NCBI RefSeq assembly: GCF_045209745.1
Contig: NZ_CP109273.1
Coordinates: 1,116,001 to 1,180,000 of the forward strand
DNA length: 64,000 bases
Origin: Micromonospora sp045209745
Lineage (GTDB): Bacteria > Actinomycetota > Actinomycetes > Mycobacteriales > Micromonosporaceae
Direction: 5' to 3'
Translations under genes and position numbers: made by a program
Part shown: positions 18,735-27,916 of the stretch, in pieces
Position numbering within the stretch: the stretch's first letter is position 1
Layout of the letters: every line of letters begins with the position of its first letter
Notes under the pieces: model-generated
Told to the model about the DNA's origin: nothing
Databases searched by the model: none
Seen by the model: the letters and a program-made list of their open reading frames with translations, nothing else

Positions 18735-19679
18735 TCAACTCTTCCGACCTGCGGCAACAGGGTCCCGCTCGGCGTGTCCAAGTCTACCCCGTGCAAGCCG
18801 GGCGCCGCTGACGTCTATCGGTAACTGCCAGATCTGCCAGGCTGTTCCCACTGGGAAGCTCGCCGGAGGCTCGCTGAGCGCCAGCACAGTCGGACCCGCC
18901 CCACTGACCACAGCCGCCACACCGGCCGCTCGCAACGCGTTGACCAGGGCAGATGTGCCTGGCATGCCGGCTGCGCGGTAATCCTGGTGGAGCCGGTCGA
19001 CGGTGGCCGGCAGCAGTAGGGCCGGGTCGGCGGTGAGCGCGTGCACCAGCAGTGCCGCCCGCCCAGCGGTCAACGCGGCGTCACCATGGGGCACGGTGGC
19101 CGGCAACACGGCCCGCGCGGTCGCGGTCAATCCACGCTCGGCCGGGACGAAAACAGTGGGCCGGACCCCGTCGGCGACCGGCAGGGACACTGCCCGGGCA
19201 CCGGTCGACTCCGACCAGGCCAACGTGAAGCCGCCGAGCAGGCACGGCGCGACGTTGTCGGGATGGCCCTCGATCTCGGCGGCCAGCCGTAGCGCGCCCG
19301 CGTCGTCCAGCCGGTGCTCGCCGTCGGTCACCAGGGCACGGGCCAGCAGCACCCCGGCGACGATCGCGGCGGACGAGGAGCCCAGCCCACGCGCGTGGGG
19401 GATCCGGTTGACGCACTCCACACTCAGCCCCTCGGGGTGCGCGCCGAGCACGTCGAAGGCGGCCCGCATGGCCCGCACCACCAGGTGCTGGTCGTCGTCG
19501 GGCAGCTCGCCGGCACCCTGCCCGGTCACCGTCACCCGGACCCCGCCCGACGCGACCTCGGCGGCCACGTCGTCGTAGAGCCCGAGGGCGAGACCCAGCG
19601 CGTCGAAGCCCGGGCCCAGGTTGGCGCTGGTCGCGGGGACCCGGACACGGACCGGCCCGGCAGTGAAGTTCGTCGGCAC
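18735..19679 (-). CDS. thrB: Homoserine kinase
   Basis: Phosphorylates homoserine for threonine synthesis. The 314-residue GHMP kinase has PATSANLGPGFDALGLALG near the N-terminus, the phosphate loop HARGLGSSSAAIVAG, and a C-terminal VSGAGPTVLAL motif. The start is a GTG with no ribosome binding site; a TAGCAT hexamer lies six bases before it, which fits a leaderless transcript. It is separated from hom and thrC by the MFS, deacetylase and RND genes. Confidence 0.95.
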   Translation of the reverse strand: MPTNFTAGPVRVRVPATSANLGPGFDALGLALGLYDDVAAEVASGGVRVTVTGQGAGELPDDDQHLVVRAMRAAFDVLGAHPEGLSVECVNRIPHARGLGSSSAAIVAGVLLARALVTDGEHRLDDAGALRLAAEIEGHPDNVAPCLLGGFTLAWSESTGARAVSLPVADGVRPTVFVPAERGLTATARAVLPATVPHGDAALTAGRAALLVHALTADPALLLPATVDRLHQDYRAAGMPGTSALVNALRAAGVAAVVSGAGPTVLALSEPPASFPVGTAWQIWQLPIDVSGARLARGRLGHAERDPVAAGRKS

Positions 19680-19743
19680 GCGTTCATGCTAGGGCTCGGC
19701 ACCGACGGTTCGGTTTCGAGCCCGCAGCCTGGGACCGCCCGCG

Positions 19744-21000
19744 TCAGCCGGCCGGGTCCGGAACCGGCTCGGCGACCGGGTCGGTGAGCGGGTCGGTGAG
19801 CGCGAGCCCGCGGGTGGCGATCCGCCAGCCGACCGCGTACACGAGGGTGACCAGCCCGCAGCCGGCGAGCACCACCCGTTCGTCCACCACGTCCACCACC
19901 AGGGCCACCGCCAGCTGGCTCACCGAGATCGCCAGGGTCGCGAACATCATGTCGGTGGCGAAGACCCGCCCGCGCAACCGGTCCGGGACTTCGCCCTGCA
20001 GGGCGAAGTTCGACATCACCCAGTTGCTGCCGCCCGCGAAGTGCCCCACGAAGACCAGCAGCAGGACCAGCGGGAACCAACGGGCCACCGATGCGCCCAG
20101 GTAGGACAGGCCGTAGAGCGACATCGACAGCGCGAGCCCGGGCAGCAGCCAGGCCCGGTTCGTCAGCACCCGACGCATCAGGATGGGCCCCACCAACGCC
20201 CCGGCCCCGCGCACCGCGAAGAGCAGGCCAGCTCCGAGCGGGCCGACGCCGTACACGCCAGCCAGCAACGGGAACACGGTCAGCACGCCGTTGCCCAGAC
20301 CCACCGCCGACTTCACCGTGACCAGCGCGAGCACCCGGGGACGGTGACCGATGTAGCTGAGCGCCTCGCGGACGGCCGTCCAGGTCCGCTGGGCCGGTTG
20401 GTCGGTGTCCCGCGGTGCCTGCAACGGCCGGCGGATCCGCGTGGCGAGGCCGGCGGCCAGCGCCAGGCTGACCGCCGCCACCCAGAAGCAGACGTACGGG
20501 CCGGCAGCGGTGCTGAGCACGCCACCGAGCGAGGCGCCGACCACGGTCATGGTGCCCCAGGCCGAGCCGGCCACGGCGTTGCCGGCGGCCAACTCGTGTG
20601 GCTCAAGCACGTTGGGCAGCGCCGCCTGGGCAGCCGGCGAGTAGAAGGCCTTGGCGACCGCCACCACGCCGATCGCGACCAGCGCCAGCCACGCCGATCC
20701 GGCGCCGCGCACGCCGAGCAGCAGCAGGACGCCCGCCAGCGCGGCCACGTTCGCCGCAATCATGATCTTTCGGCGGTCGAAGCGGTCGGCGATCGTGCCG
20801 GTGTACGGCAGCAGCAGCGCCACGATGCCGGTGTCCACCGCCAACACCAGCGCGCCCCAGACCCCGCTGCCGGTCAGGTGCGGCAGCAGCACCAGCAGCG
20901 GCACCATGACGAACCAGTCGGCGCCGAAGACCACCAACTCGGCGAGGAACAGATTGCGAAAGCTCCGATTGCCGGTGAGGACCGAGAGGGTGCTTGCCAC
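19744..21000 (-). CDS. Major facilitator superfamily transporter
   Basis: A 418-residue membrane protein with about 12 helices and the MFS loop motif DRFDRRKIM between helices 2 and 3. It resembles the MFS_3/enterobactin-exporter-like group of drug or siderophore exporters; the substrate is unknown. GTG 21000 is a choice among several upstream starts and has no strong ribosome binding site. The C-terminal tail is a proline/aspartate-rich repeat (DPLTDPVAEPVPDPAG). Confidence 0.85.
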   Translation of the reverse strand: MASTLSVLTGNRSFRNLFLAELVVFGADWFVMVPLLVLLPHLTGSGVWGALVLAVDTGIVALLLPYTGTIADRFDRRKIMIAANVAALAGVLLLLGVRGAGSAWLALVAIGVVAVAKAFYSPAAQAALPNVLEPHELAAGNAVAGSAWGTMTVVGASLGGVLSTAAGPYVCFWVAAVSLALAAGLATRIRRPLQAPRDTDQPAQRTWTAVREALSYIGHRPRVLALVTVKSAVGLGNGVLTVFPLLAGVYGVGPLGAGLLFAVRGAGALVGPILMRRVLTNRAWLLPGLALSMSLYGLSYLGASVARWFPLVLLLVFVGHFAGGSNWVMSNFALQGEVPDRLRGRVFATDMMFATLAISVSQLAVALVVDVVDERVVLAGCGLVTLVYAVGWRIATRGLALTDPLTDPVAEPVPDPAG

Positions 21001-21031
21001 GGAGCGGGACCCTACCCGTTCCAGGTGCGGG

Positions 21032-21829
21032 CTAGGCCTTCCCCAGCAGCGCAGAGACGGTGACGAAGGTGTAACCACGCGACCGAAGTCCGTTGATCAT
21101 GTCGGGCAGGCCGCGCAGTGCGACCAGCCGCCGGCGCGCTCCCACATCGTGCCCGAGCACGATCGTTCCCGGTCGGACACCGGCCACGATCTGTTGGGCT
21201 TGGCCGGCCGGATCGTCGGGGAACTCGCGCTCCACCATCTGCAACGACCAGAGCACCAACCGATAGTCCAGCCGGGCCGCCGCGTGCAGCACCGCCCCAC
21301 CCAGGTGGCCGTACGGCGGCCGGAGCAGTCGGGGTGACACCCCGGTCACGTCGGCGATCGCGTCGTGGCTGCGGCGCAGGTCGTCGTACGCCTCGGTGGC
21401 GTCCAGTTCGGCCAGGTCCCGGTGTTCCCAGCTGTGGTTGCCCACCTCGTGCCCGGCGAGCCGATCGCGGATGACGTCGGCGTGCCGCCGGACCTGCGAC
21501 CCGACCAGGAAGAAGGTGGCCGGAACCCGGTGCTGGGCCAGGGTGTCGAGCACCATCGGAGTCCACTGTGGTGCTGGGCCGTCGTCGAAGGTGAGGGCCA
21601 CCAGTCGCTGCCCGGTCGGCCCCGACCAGACGACCTCCACTGCGCCGGAGCCGACGCTCTGGTGTCCGCTGCCGAGGGTGGCACTGGCCGGGCCGCCGGC
21701 GAGCGGAATCCGACGGTTGGTCCTCCACCATGCCTCGGACGCGCCCGCGCCGATGGCCACCCCACCGGCGACCAGCAGGCCGCGGCGCAGTAGGTCGCGC
21801 CGCCCCCACCCGCGCCCGCCCCCGGTCAT
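21032..21829 (-). CDS. Secreted polysaccharide deacetylase (NodB domain)
   Basis: Carbohydrate esterase family 4 enzyme, probably removing acetyl groups from peptidoglycan or other N-acetylglucosamine polymers. The 265-residue protein begins with a twin-arginine type signal (GRRDLLRRGLLVAGG). The NodB motifs are present: TFDDGP, the metal-binding HSWEH, and RPPYG. ATG 21829 follows AGGAGG with a five-base spacer, which rules out the longer frame to 22129. It lies in the same direction as the RND and MFS genes. Confidence 0.92.
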   Translation of the reverse strand: MTGGGRGWGRRDLLRRGLLVAGGVAIGAGASEAWWRTNRRIPLAGGPASATLGSGHQSVGSGAVEVVWSGPTGQRLVALTFDDGPAPQWTPMVLDTLAQHRVPATFFLVGSQVRRHADVIRDRLAGHEVGNHSWEHRDLAELDATEAYDDLRRSHDAIADVTGVSPRLLRPPYGHLGGAVLHAAARLDYRLVLWSLQMVEREFPDDPAGQAQQIVAGVRPGTIVLGHDVGARRRLVALRGLPDMINGLRSRGYTFVTVSALLGKA

Positions 21830-21926
21830 CCGTTCCTCCTGCTGCACCCGCACCCCCACCCCAGGAGTATGCAAGAAGCGTTGCAAAGCGTGGCCGGCGG
21901 TTCGGAGTGTCTCGGCCGGTGAACCT

Positions 21927-21962
21927 GGAACGCCCCCGGCAGAACCCTGCCGGGGGCGTTCC
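21927..21962 (-). terminator. Strong hairpin terminator after the RND gene
   Basis: Perfect 16-base arms around a 4-base loop (AACC), 16 bp past the RND stop and about 100 bp before the deacetylase start. Confidence 0.9.
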
Positions 21963-21977
21963 GAGATGCCTTCCGAC

Positions 21978-24900
21978 CTACTCGGTCGGCTCCGACGGAG
22001 GCAGTGGCGAGGTGCGGCTACGGGGAAGCCGCAGCACCTCGAACTGGTCCGTGCCATCCACCAACGCGCCGGACGGAGCCGGTCGCCCGGCCGACTGCGA
22101 ACCCCCGACCGCCACCGGTGCAGGGGCATCGCTCGGCACCGCGACCTGGTTCGGGCCCGCCACCTCGTCGGTCTCCGCCGCGGTCACCGCCGGCTCTCCG
22201 GAGCGCCGCCGACTGCGCCGATCCCGCAGCGATCCCTTGGTGTGCTCCACCATCGTGTACAGCGTCGGCACCAGGATCAGCGTGAGCAGCGTCGAGCTGA
22301 GCAGACCACCGATCACCACGACCGCCAGTGGCTGAGAGATGAAGCCACCCTCACCCGTCAGGCCGAGCGCCATCGGCAGCAGCGCGAAGATGGTCGCCAC
22401 CGCGGTCATCAGGATGGGGCGCAGCCGGCGTCGACCGCCCTCGACAACCGCCTCCCGGACCCCCATGCCCTGCGCCCGGTACTGGTTGATCAGGTCGAGC
22501 AACACGATCGCGTTGGTCACCACGATGCCGACCAGCATCAGCACACCGATCAACGCCGGCACGCCGAGCGGCGTCCCGGTGATCAGCAGCAGGCCGATCG
22601 CACCGGTCGCCGCGAACGGGATGGAGATCAGCAGGATCAGCGCCTGGGTGAGGCTGCGGAACGTGGCCACCATGATCAGGAAGACGATCGCGATCGCGGC
22701 CAGCACCGCCAGGCCCAGGTCACCGAAGGCATCCGCCTGATCCGCGCTGACGCCACCGATGGTGAAGCTCGCGCCCGGCACATTGATGCCGTCCAGCCGC
22801 TTCTGCAACTCCTTGCTGGTCGCGCCCAGATTCGAGCCCGTTGCCGCGCCGGTCACCGACACGCTGCGCTCACCGTCGATCCGGGTGACCTGCTGCGGCC
22901 CCTCGCCCTGCGTGACGTCCGCGATGTCATCAAGCTTGACCGGACCCACCGGCAGTGCCCGCAGCTCCTCCACGGTCACCGGTGGCTGCGTGCCGAGCCG
23001 CAGCACCACGTTCTGCTGCTGGCCGTCGAGCGCGACCTGACCCAGTGGCGCTCCCCGGAACGCCTGCGACACGAGTTGCCCCACCGCGGCCTCGGTGAGC
23101 CCGGCCTTGCCAGCGGCGACCCGGTCGACCGTCACGTCGACCCGCGGCACCCGCTCGGCCAAGCTGGTGGAGACGTCCTCGACGTCCGGGACACCAGCCA
23201 TCGCCGCCCGCGCCTCCTCGGCGGCCCGGGTCAGCACCTCCGGGTCGCTCGCCTGGACGATCACCTCAAGCTGACTGGTCGACGCCTCCTGCCCGCCACC
23301 AAAGCTGATCTCACCCACGCCGGTGCCGAGCTTGTCGAACTCCTTGCGCAGCACCTCCCGCATCTGCTTCGCGTCGGTGTCACCGTCGAACGCCAGCGAC
23401 CAACTGGCGACGTTGCTGCCGCCGCCGCCCGCCCACGGGTTGTCCCCACCGCCCACGGTCACCTGGTACGTCTCGACGCCCTTGGTGCCCGACAGCACCG
23501 ACTCGACCTGCTTGGCCGCCGCGGCGGTGGCCGCCAGGCCACTGCCGGCCGGCAACTCCTGGCTCATGTTGAGGGTGTCCTGGCCGGAGTCGTCCAGGAA
23601 GTTGGTCTCCACCTTCTGCGCGAGGCCGAAGGTGCCGAAGAGCACCAGCAGGCCGAGCCCGACGGTGATCCAGCGGGTCGACCACTGGCGGGTGGCGAAC
23701 CCGATCACCGGCAGGTACGCCCGCTGCAACGGGCTGCGCAGCTCCTTCTCCTCCGCACCGCGCCGCACCGCCTCGTCGTCCGCGGTGCCGCCGCGCGGCT
23801 TGAGGAACCAGTACGCGAGCACCGGGATCACGGTCAGCGACACCAGCAGCGAGGCGAGCAGTGCCACCGTCACGGTGATCGCGAACGGCGCGAAGAGTTG
23901 GCCCACGAACCCGCCGACCAACGCGATCGGCGCGAACACCGCCACCGTCGTGAGGGTGGACGCCGTCACGGCGCCGGCCACCTCGCGGACGCCGGTGATG
24001 ATGGCGTGCCGCTTCTCCTCGCCGTACTCCAGGTGTCGTTTGATGTTCTCCAACACCACGATCGAGTCGTCCACCACCCGGCCGACCGCGATGGTCAGCG
24101 CCCCGAGGGTGAGCAGGTTGAGCGAGTAGTCGCCGATCCACAGGGCGATCAGCGCCACCAGGACGGAGAGCGGGATGGAGACCGCGGTGACCACCGTCGA
24201 GCGCACCGACAGCAGGAAGACCAGGATGACGATGACCGCCATCACCAGGCCCAGCAGACCCTCGGTGGTCAAGGACTCGATCGACTTCTCGACGAACGGC
24301 GCCTGGTCGAAGACCACGGTCAGCTCCGCGCCGGAGGCGTCCTTCAGGTCAGCGAGCCGATCACGGATCTCGTGCGAGATCTGCACGGCGTTGCCGTCCG
24401 GTGCCGCGGTGACCGCGATGCCGAGGCTGTCCTTGCCGTTGGTCCGGGTGATCGCGGTGGCCGGAGCGAGCTGCTGCACGACCGTCGCCACGTCCCCGAG
24501 GCGGACGGGTGCCGCGCCCGGGGCGACCACGATGCCGCGCAGGTCCTCCAGGGTGGCGATCGGCGTGCCGACCTGCACCGGAAGGGCCAGTGCACCGTCG
24601 GTCACCGTGCCGGCCGGAACCGCCACGCCGTTCGTCTTCAGTGCCGCGCCGATCGCCGTCGGCTGGATCTGCGCTGCGGCCAGCTTCGCCGGGTCCGGGG
24701 TGACCACCACGACGTCATCGCGGGTGCCGGTCACCTCGACCGCGCGTACCCCCTCAATGCCCTTTAACTCCGGCACCACTGTCGCGCGCAGCTTCTCGGC
24801 GAGCGCCCGCTCGTCCGTTGCACCAGCCGCGGCCAACACCACCGCCGGCAGGTCGTCGGTGCTACCCGCGATGACCTGCGGGTCGACGCTCTCCGGCAGC

Positions 24901-25256
24901 TGGGAGTCGATCCGGCTCAGCGCGGTCTGCATCTTGTTGACCACGTCGTCCAGGTCGGTGCCGAACTCGTACGTCACCTGGACGGTGGCTGATCCCTCAC
25001 GGGACGTGGAGGTGACCTTGTCCAGCCCCGGGATGCCCTGAAGGGCGTTCTCGATGGGCTCGGTCACCTGCGACTCGACGATCTCGGGCCCGGCACCGGG
25101 GTAGGGGGCCACGATGAACGCGGCCGGGAATTCGAGCGACGGCAGCAGTTGCTGCTTCAGCGATGGCACGGCGAACGCTCCGAAGGCCGTGATCACCACC
25201 GCGATGAGGGCGACCAGCCCTCGGTTGGCGAGGCTGAATCTGGCGAGCAGCGACAT
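21978..25256 (-). CDS. RND-family efflux transporter, AcrB-like
   Basis: A 1092-residue proton-driven exporter with 12 predicted helices and two large periplasm-side-type loops, duplicated as usual for the family. The first half carries the proton-relay aspartates in TIAVGRVVDDSIVVLE; the second half has the matching EGGRRRLRPILMTAVATI segment. AcrB-type proteins are unusual in Gram-positive bacteria but occur in actinobacteria as single-component systems; no adaptor or outer-membrane partner is encoded nearby. The substrate is unknown. Confidence 0.92.
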   Translation of the reverse strand: MSLLARFSLANRGLVALIAVVITAFGAFAVPSLKQQLLPSLEFPAAFIVAPYPGAGPEIVESQVTEPIENALQGIPGLDKVTSTSREGSATVQVTYEFGTDLDDVVNKMQTALSRIDSQLPESVDPQVIAGSTDDLPAVVLAAAGATDERALAEKLRATVVPELKGIEGVRAVEVTGTRDDVVVVTPDPAKLAAAQIQPTAIGAALKTNGVAVPAGTVTDGALALPVQVGTPIATLEDLRGIVVAPGAAPVRLGDVATVVQQLAPATAITRTNGKDSLGIAVTAAPDGNAVQISHEIRDRLADLKDASGAELTVVFDQAPFVEKSIESLTTEGLLGLVMAVIVILVFLLSVRSTVVTAVSIPLSVLVALIALWIGDYSLNLLTLGALTIAVGRVVDDSIVVLENIKRHLEYGEEKRHAIITGVREVAGAVTASTLTTVAVFAPIALVGGFVGQLFAPFAITVTVALLASLLVSLTVIPVLAYWFLKPRGGTADDEAVRRGAEEKELRSPLQRAYLPVIGFATRQWSTRWITVGLGLLVLFGTFGLAQKVETNFLDDSGQDTLNMSQELPAGSGLAATAAAAKQVESVLSGTKGVETYQVTVGGGDNPWAGGGGSNVASWSLAFDGDTDAKQMREVLRKEFDKLGTGVGEISFGGGQEASTSQLEVIVQASDPEVLTRAAEEARAAMAGVPDVEDVSTSLAERVPRVDVTVDRVAAGKAGLTEAAVGQLVSQAFRGAPLGQVALDGQQQNVVLRLGTQPPVTVEELRALPVGPVKLDDIADVTQGEGPQQVTRIDGERSVSVTGAATGSNLGATSKELQKRLDGINVPGASFTIGGVSADQADAFGDLGLAVLAAIAIVFLIMVATFRSLTQALILLISIPFAATGAIGLLLITGTPLGVPALIGVLMLVGIVVTNAIVLLDLINQYRAQGMGVREAVVEGGRRRLRPILMTAVATIFALLPMALGLTGEGGFISQPLAVVVIGGLLSSTLLTLILVPTLYTMVEHTKGSLRDRRSRRRSGEPAVTAAETDEVAGPNQVAVPSDAPAPVAVGGSQSAGRPAPSGALVDGTDQFEVLRLPRSRTSPLPPSEPTE

Positions 25257-25408
25257 CGGCCTGGCTCACTCCTGAACGAGAATGCGGGCGGGGATACCCG
25301 AAAGTGTGCCGGACTCGATCACCCCGACCCCCGCCGCCCCCACGCCGTTCCGCCGCCGACTGCCGCCCGCCGTCACCACCGGCCCGCACAGACGGGCGCT
25401 GGCCGCAC

Positions 25409-26458
25409 TCAGGCCAGGTCGAGGGCGCGGGCCGCGGCCATCGGGTCGTTCGCGATGGTCAACGGCGCCGGCGCGGTGGAGATCGCCCATTCCGGGTCCT
25501 TCAGCCCGTGGCCGGTCACCGTGCAGACCACCGTCGAACCGGGGGGCACCGCGCCCGCCGCGGCCTGCTGAAGCAGGCCGGCCACGCTGGCCGCGCTGCC
25601 CAACTCGACGAAGACCCCCACCTCGCGGGCGAGCAGCCGGTACGCGGAAAGGATCTCCCGGTCGGTCACCGCAGCGATCAGACCACCGGAGGCGTCCCGG
25701 GCATCCAACGCCTTGGTCCAGCTCGCCGGGTTGCCGATCCGGATCGCGGTGGCGATGGTCGACGGCTCCGGCACGACCTGACCGGTCACGATCGGGGCCG
25801 CCCCGGCGGCCTGGAAGCCATACATCTTCGGCGTCCGGGTGGTGGCGCCGGCGGCCTGCTCCTCCGAATATCCCATCCAGTAGGCGGAGATGTTGCCGGC
25901 GTTGCCGACCGGCAGGCAGTGGATGTCGGGGGCGTCACCGAGCGCCTCGACGATCTCGAAGGCGGCGGTCTTCTGGCCGTGCAGCCGGTCGATGTTGACC
26001 GAGTTGACCAACGCGACCGGGTGATCCTGAGCCAGCTTCGCGGCGAGCGCCAGGCAGTCGTCGAAGTTGCCACTCACCTGGAGCAGCTTCGCGCCGTGCA
26101 CCAGCGCCTGGGCCAGCTTGCCCAACGCGATCTTGCCCTGCGGCACCAGCACCGCGCAGGTCAGCCCGGCCCGAGCCGCGTACGCCGCGGCGGAGGCGCT
26201 GGTGTTGCCGGTGGAGGCGCAGATGATGGCCTTGTTGCCGGCCTCGACCGCCTTGGACACCGCGAGGGTCATCCCCCGGTCCTTGAACGAGCCGGTCGGG
26301 TTGGCGCCCTCCACCTTGAGGTGCACGTCGCACCCGATCCGGGCGGACAGCACGGGCGCGGGCAACAGCGGAGTGTTCCCCTCGTGCAGCGTGACGACCG
26401 GCGTGGCCGCGGTGACCGGCAGCCGATCCCGGTACGCCTCGATCAGACCACGCCACAT
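25409..26458 (-). CDS. thrC: Threonine synthase
   Basis: PLP enzyme converting O-phosphohomoserine to threonine. The 349-residue protein carries the PLP lysine in NPTGSFKDRGMT and the phosphate-binding loop PVGNAGNISAYW. ATG 26458 is chosen because GAGGAG stands six bases upstream; the open frame to 26581 lacks homology. It follows hom by 135 bp in the same direction. Confidence 0.96.
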   Translation of the reverse strand: MWRGLIEAYRDRLPVTAATPVVTLHEGNTPLLPAPVLSARIGCDVHLKVEGANPTGSFKDRGMTLAVSKAVEAGNKAIICASTGNTSASAAAYAARAGLTCAVLVPQGKIALGKLAQALVHGAKLLQVSGNFDDCLALAAKLAQDHPVALVNSVNIDRLHGQKTAAFEIVEALGDAPDIHCLPVGNAGNISAYWMGYSEEQAAGATTRTPKMYGFQAAGAAPIVTGQVVPEPSTIATAIRIGNPASWTKALDARDASGGLIAAVTDREILSAYRLLAREVGVFVELGSAASVAGLLQQAAAGAVPPGSTVVCTVTGHGLKDPEWAISTAPAPLTIANDPMAAARALDLA

Positions 26459-26593
26459 GTCGTTCTCCTCGCCTCTACCGCCGCGCCGACCCGAGCACCA
26501 GGACACCCTGGACCAGCCTGCCGGAGTGCCCCGTGGCAGGCCCCGGGATACCCATCTGGCGGGACGAGCGAGCCGTCCCACCCGTACAACGAC

Positions 26594-27916
26594 TCAGACC
26601 CCGCCCTCGACCCGCAGCACACTGGTCACCGACCGGACAATGTCCAGACCGCGCAGCTCGCCAACGGTCGCGGCGAGCGCGGCGTCCGGTGCCACATGGG
26701 TGACGATGACCAGCTCGGCGTCGCCGTCGCGGCCGGGCGGCCCACTCGCCGAGCCCTGCCGAACGGTCGCGATCGACACGTCGTGCCGGGCGAACACGCT
26801 CGCCACCGAGGCCAGCACACCTGGGCGGTCGGCCACGTCGAGGCTGACGTGGTAGCGGGTCAATGCCTCGCCCATCGGCCGGACCGACAGATCCGCGTAC
26901 GCGCTCTCACTGGCCGCGCGCACCCCGGCGAGCCGGTTGCGGGACACCGCGACCACGTCACCGAGCACGGCGCTGGCGGTCGGCGCGCCCCCGGCGCCCC
27001 GACCGTAGAACATCAGCTGCCCGGCCGCGTCCGCCTCCACGAAGACCGCGTTGAACGCGTCGCCGACGCTGGCCAGCGGGTGGCTGCGCGGGATCATCGC
27101 CGGGTGCACCCGGACGCTGACCGTCTCCCGGCCGGTGGGGTCGACGCCCCGGGCCGCGATGCAGAGCAGCTTGATCGTGCAGCCCATCGCCTGGGCGCTG
27201 GCCATGTCCGAGGCGGTCACCTCGGTGATGCCCTCGCGGTGCACGTCGGCGGCGCCGACCCGGGTGTGGAACGCCAGCGAGGCGAGGATCGCCGCCTTCG
27301 CCGCCGCGTCGAAGCCCTCCACGTCGGCGGTCGGGTCGGCTTCCGCATACCCCAGTTCGGTGGCCTCCTCCAGCGCCTCGGCGAAGCCGGCGCCGGTGGC
27401 GTCCATCGCGGAGAGGATGAAGTTGGTGGTGCCGTTGACGATGCCGGTGACCCGGTTGATCCGGTCACCGTGCAGCGACTCCCGCAGCGGGCGCAGCAGC
27501 GGGATGGCCCCGGCCACGGACGCCTCGTAGTAGAGGTCGCCACCGCCCTCGGCCGCCGCCTCGTGCAGGGCCACGCCGTCCTCGGCGAGCAGCGCCTTGT
27601 TGGCGGTGACCACGCTCTTGCCGGTGCGCAGCGCCTCGACCAGCCAACCTCGGGCGGGCTCGATGCCGCCGACCACCTCGATCACCACGTCCACGTCGTC
27701 GCGCTTGATCAGGCCGAGCGCGTCGGTGGTGAACAGGTCCTCATCGACCGGCAGGTCGCCCCGGTCGCGGCCGAGCCGACGGACGGCGATGCCGGCGATC
27801 TCCAGCGGAGCGCCGATCCGCGCGGTCAGGTCGGCCGACTGCTCGTGCAGCAGTCGGACCACCTCCTGGCCGACCGTGCCACAACCGAGCAGTGCCAAGC
27901 GCACAGGTGACGTCAT
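26594..27916 (-). CDS. hom: Homoserine dehydrogenase
   Basis: Reduces aspartate semialdehyde to homoserine, the branch point to threonine and methionine. The 440-residue protein has the Rossmann motif LLGCGTVGQEVV, the conserved NGTTNFILSAM and GYAEADPTADVEG segments, and a C-terminal ACT domain (about 350-440) expected to mediate threonine feedback. Its ATG overlaps the lysA stop in ATGA, so both are translated from one message. Confidence 0.96.
   Translation of the reverse strand: MTSPVRLALLGCGTVGQEVVRLLHEQSADLTARIGAPLEIAGIAVRRLGRDRGDLPVDEDLFTTDALGLIKRDDVDVVIEVVGGIEPARGWLVEALRTGKSVVTANKALLAEDGVALHEAAAEGGGDLYYEASVAGAIPLLRPLRESLHGDRINRVTGIVNGTTNFILSAMDATGAGFAEALEEATELGYAEADPTADVEGFDAAAKAAILASLAFHTRVGAADVHREGITEVTASDMASAQAMGCTIKLLCIAARGVDPTGRETVSVRVHPAMIPRSHPLASVGDAFNAVFVEADAAGQLMFYGRGAGGAPTASAVLGDVVAVSRNRLAGVRAASESAYADLSVRPMGEALTRYHVSLDVADRPGVLASVASVFARHDVSIATVRQGSASGPPGRDGDAELVIVTHVAPDAALAATVGELRGLDIVRSVTSVLRVEGGV

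Noticed and set aside
21396..24767. 1123-codon open frame on the plus strand opposite the RND gene
   Set aside because: It is the antisense shadow of a GC-rich gene: histidine, arginine and glutamine-rich, with no domain, while the minus strand encodes a clear RND transporter.
26459..26593. Riboswitch or attenuator before thrC
   Set aside because: The 135-bp gap has no conserved box, leader peptide with threonine codons or clear alternative hairpins.
25304..27910. 868-codon plus-strand frame opposite thrC and hom
   Set aside because: Antisense artefact of high GC; the minus strand carries recognisable threonine pathway enzymes.
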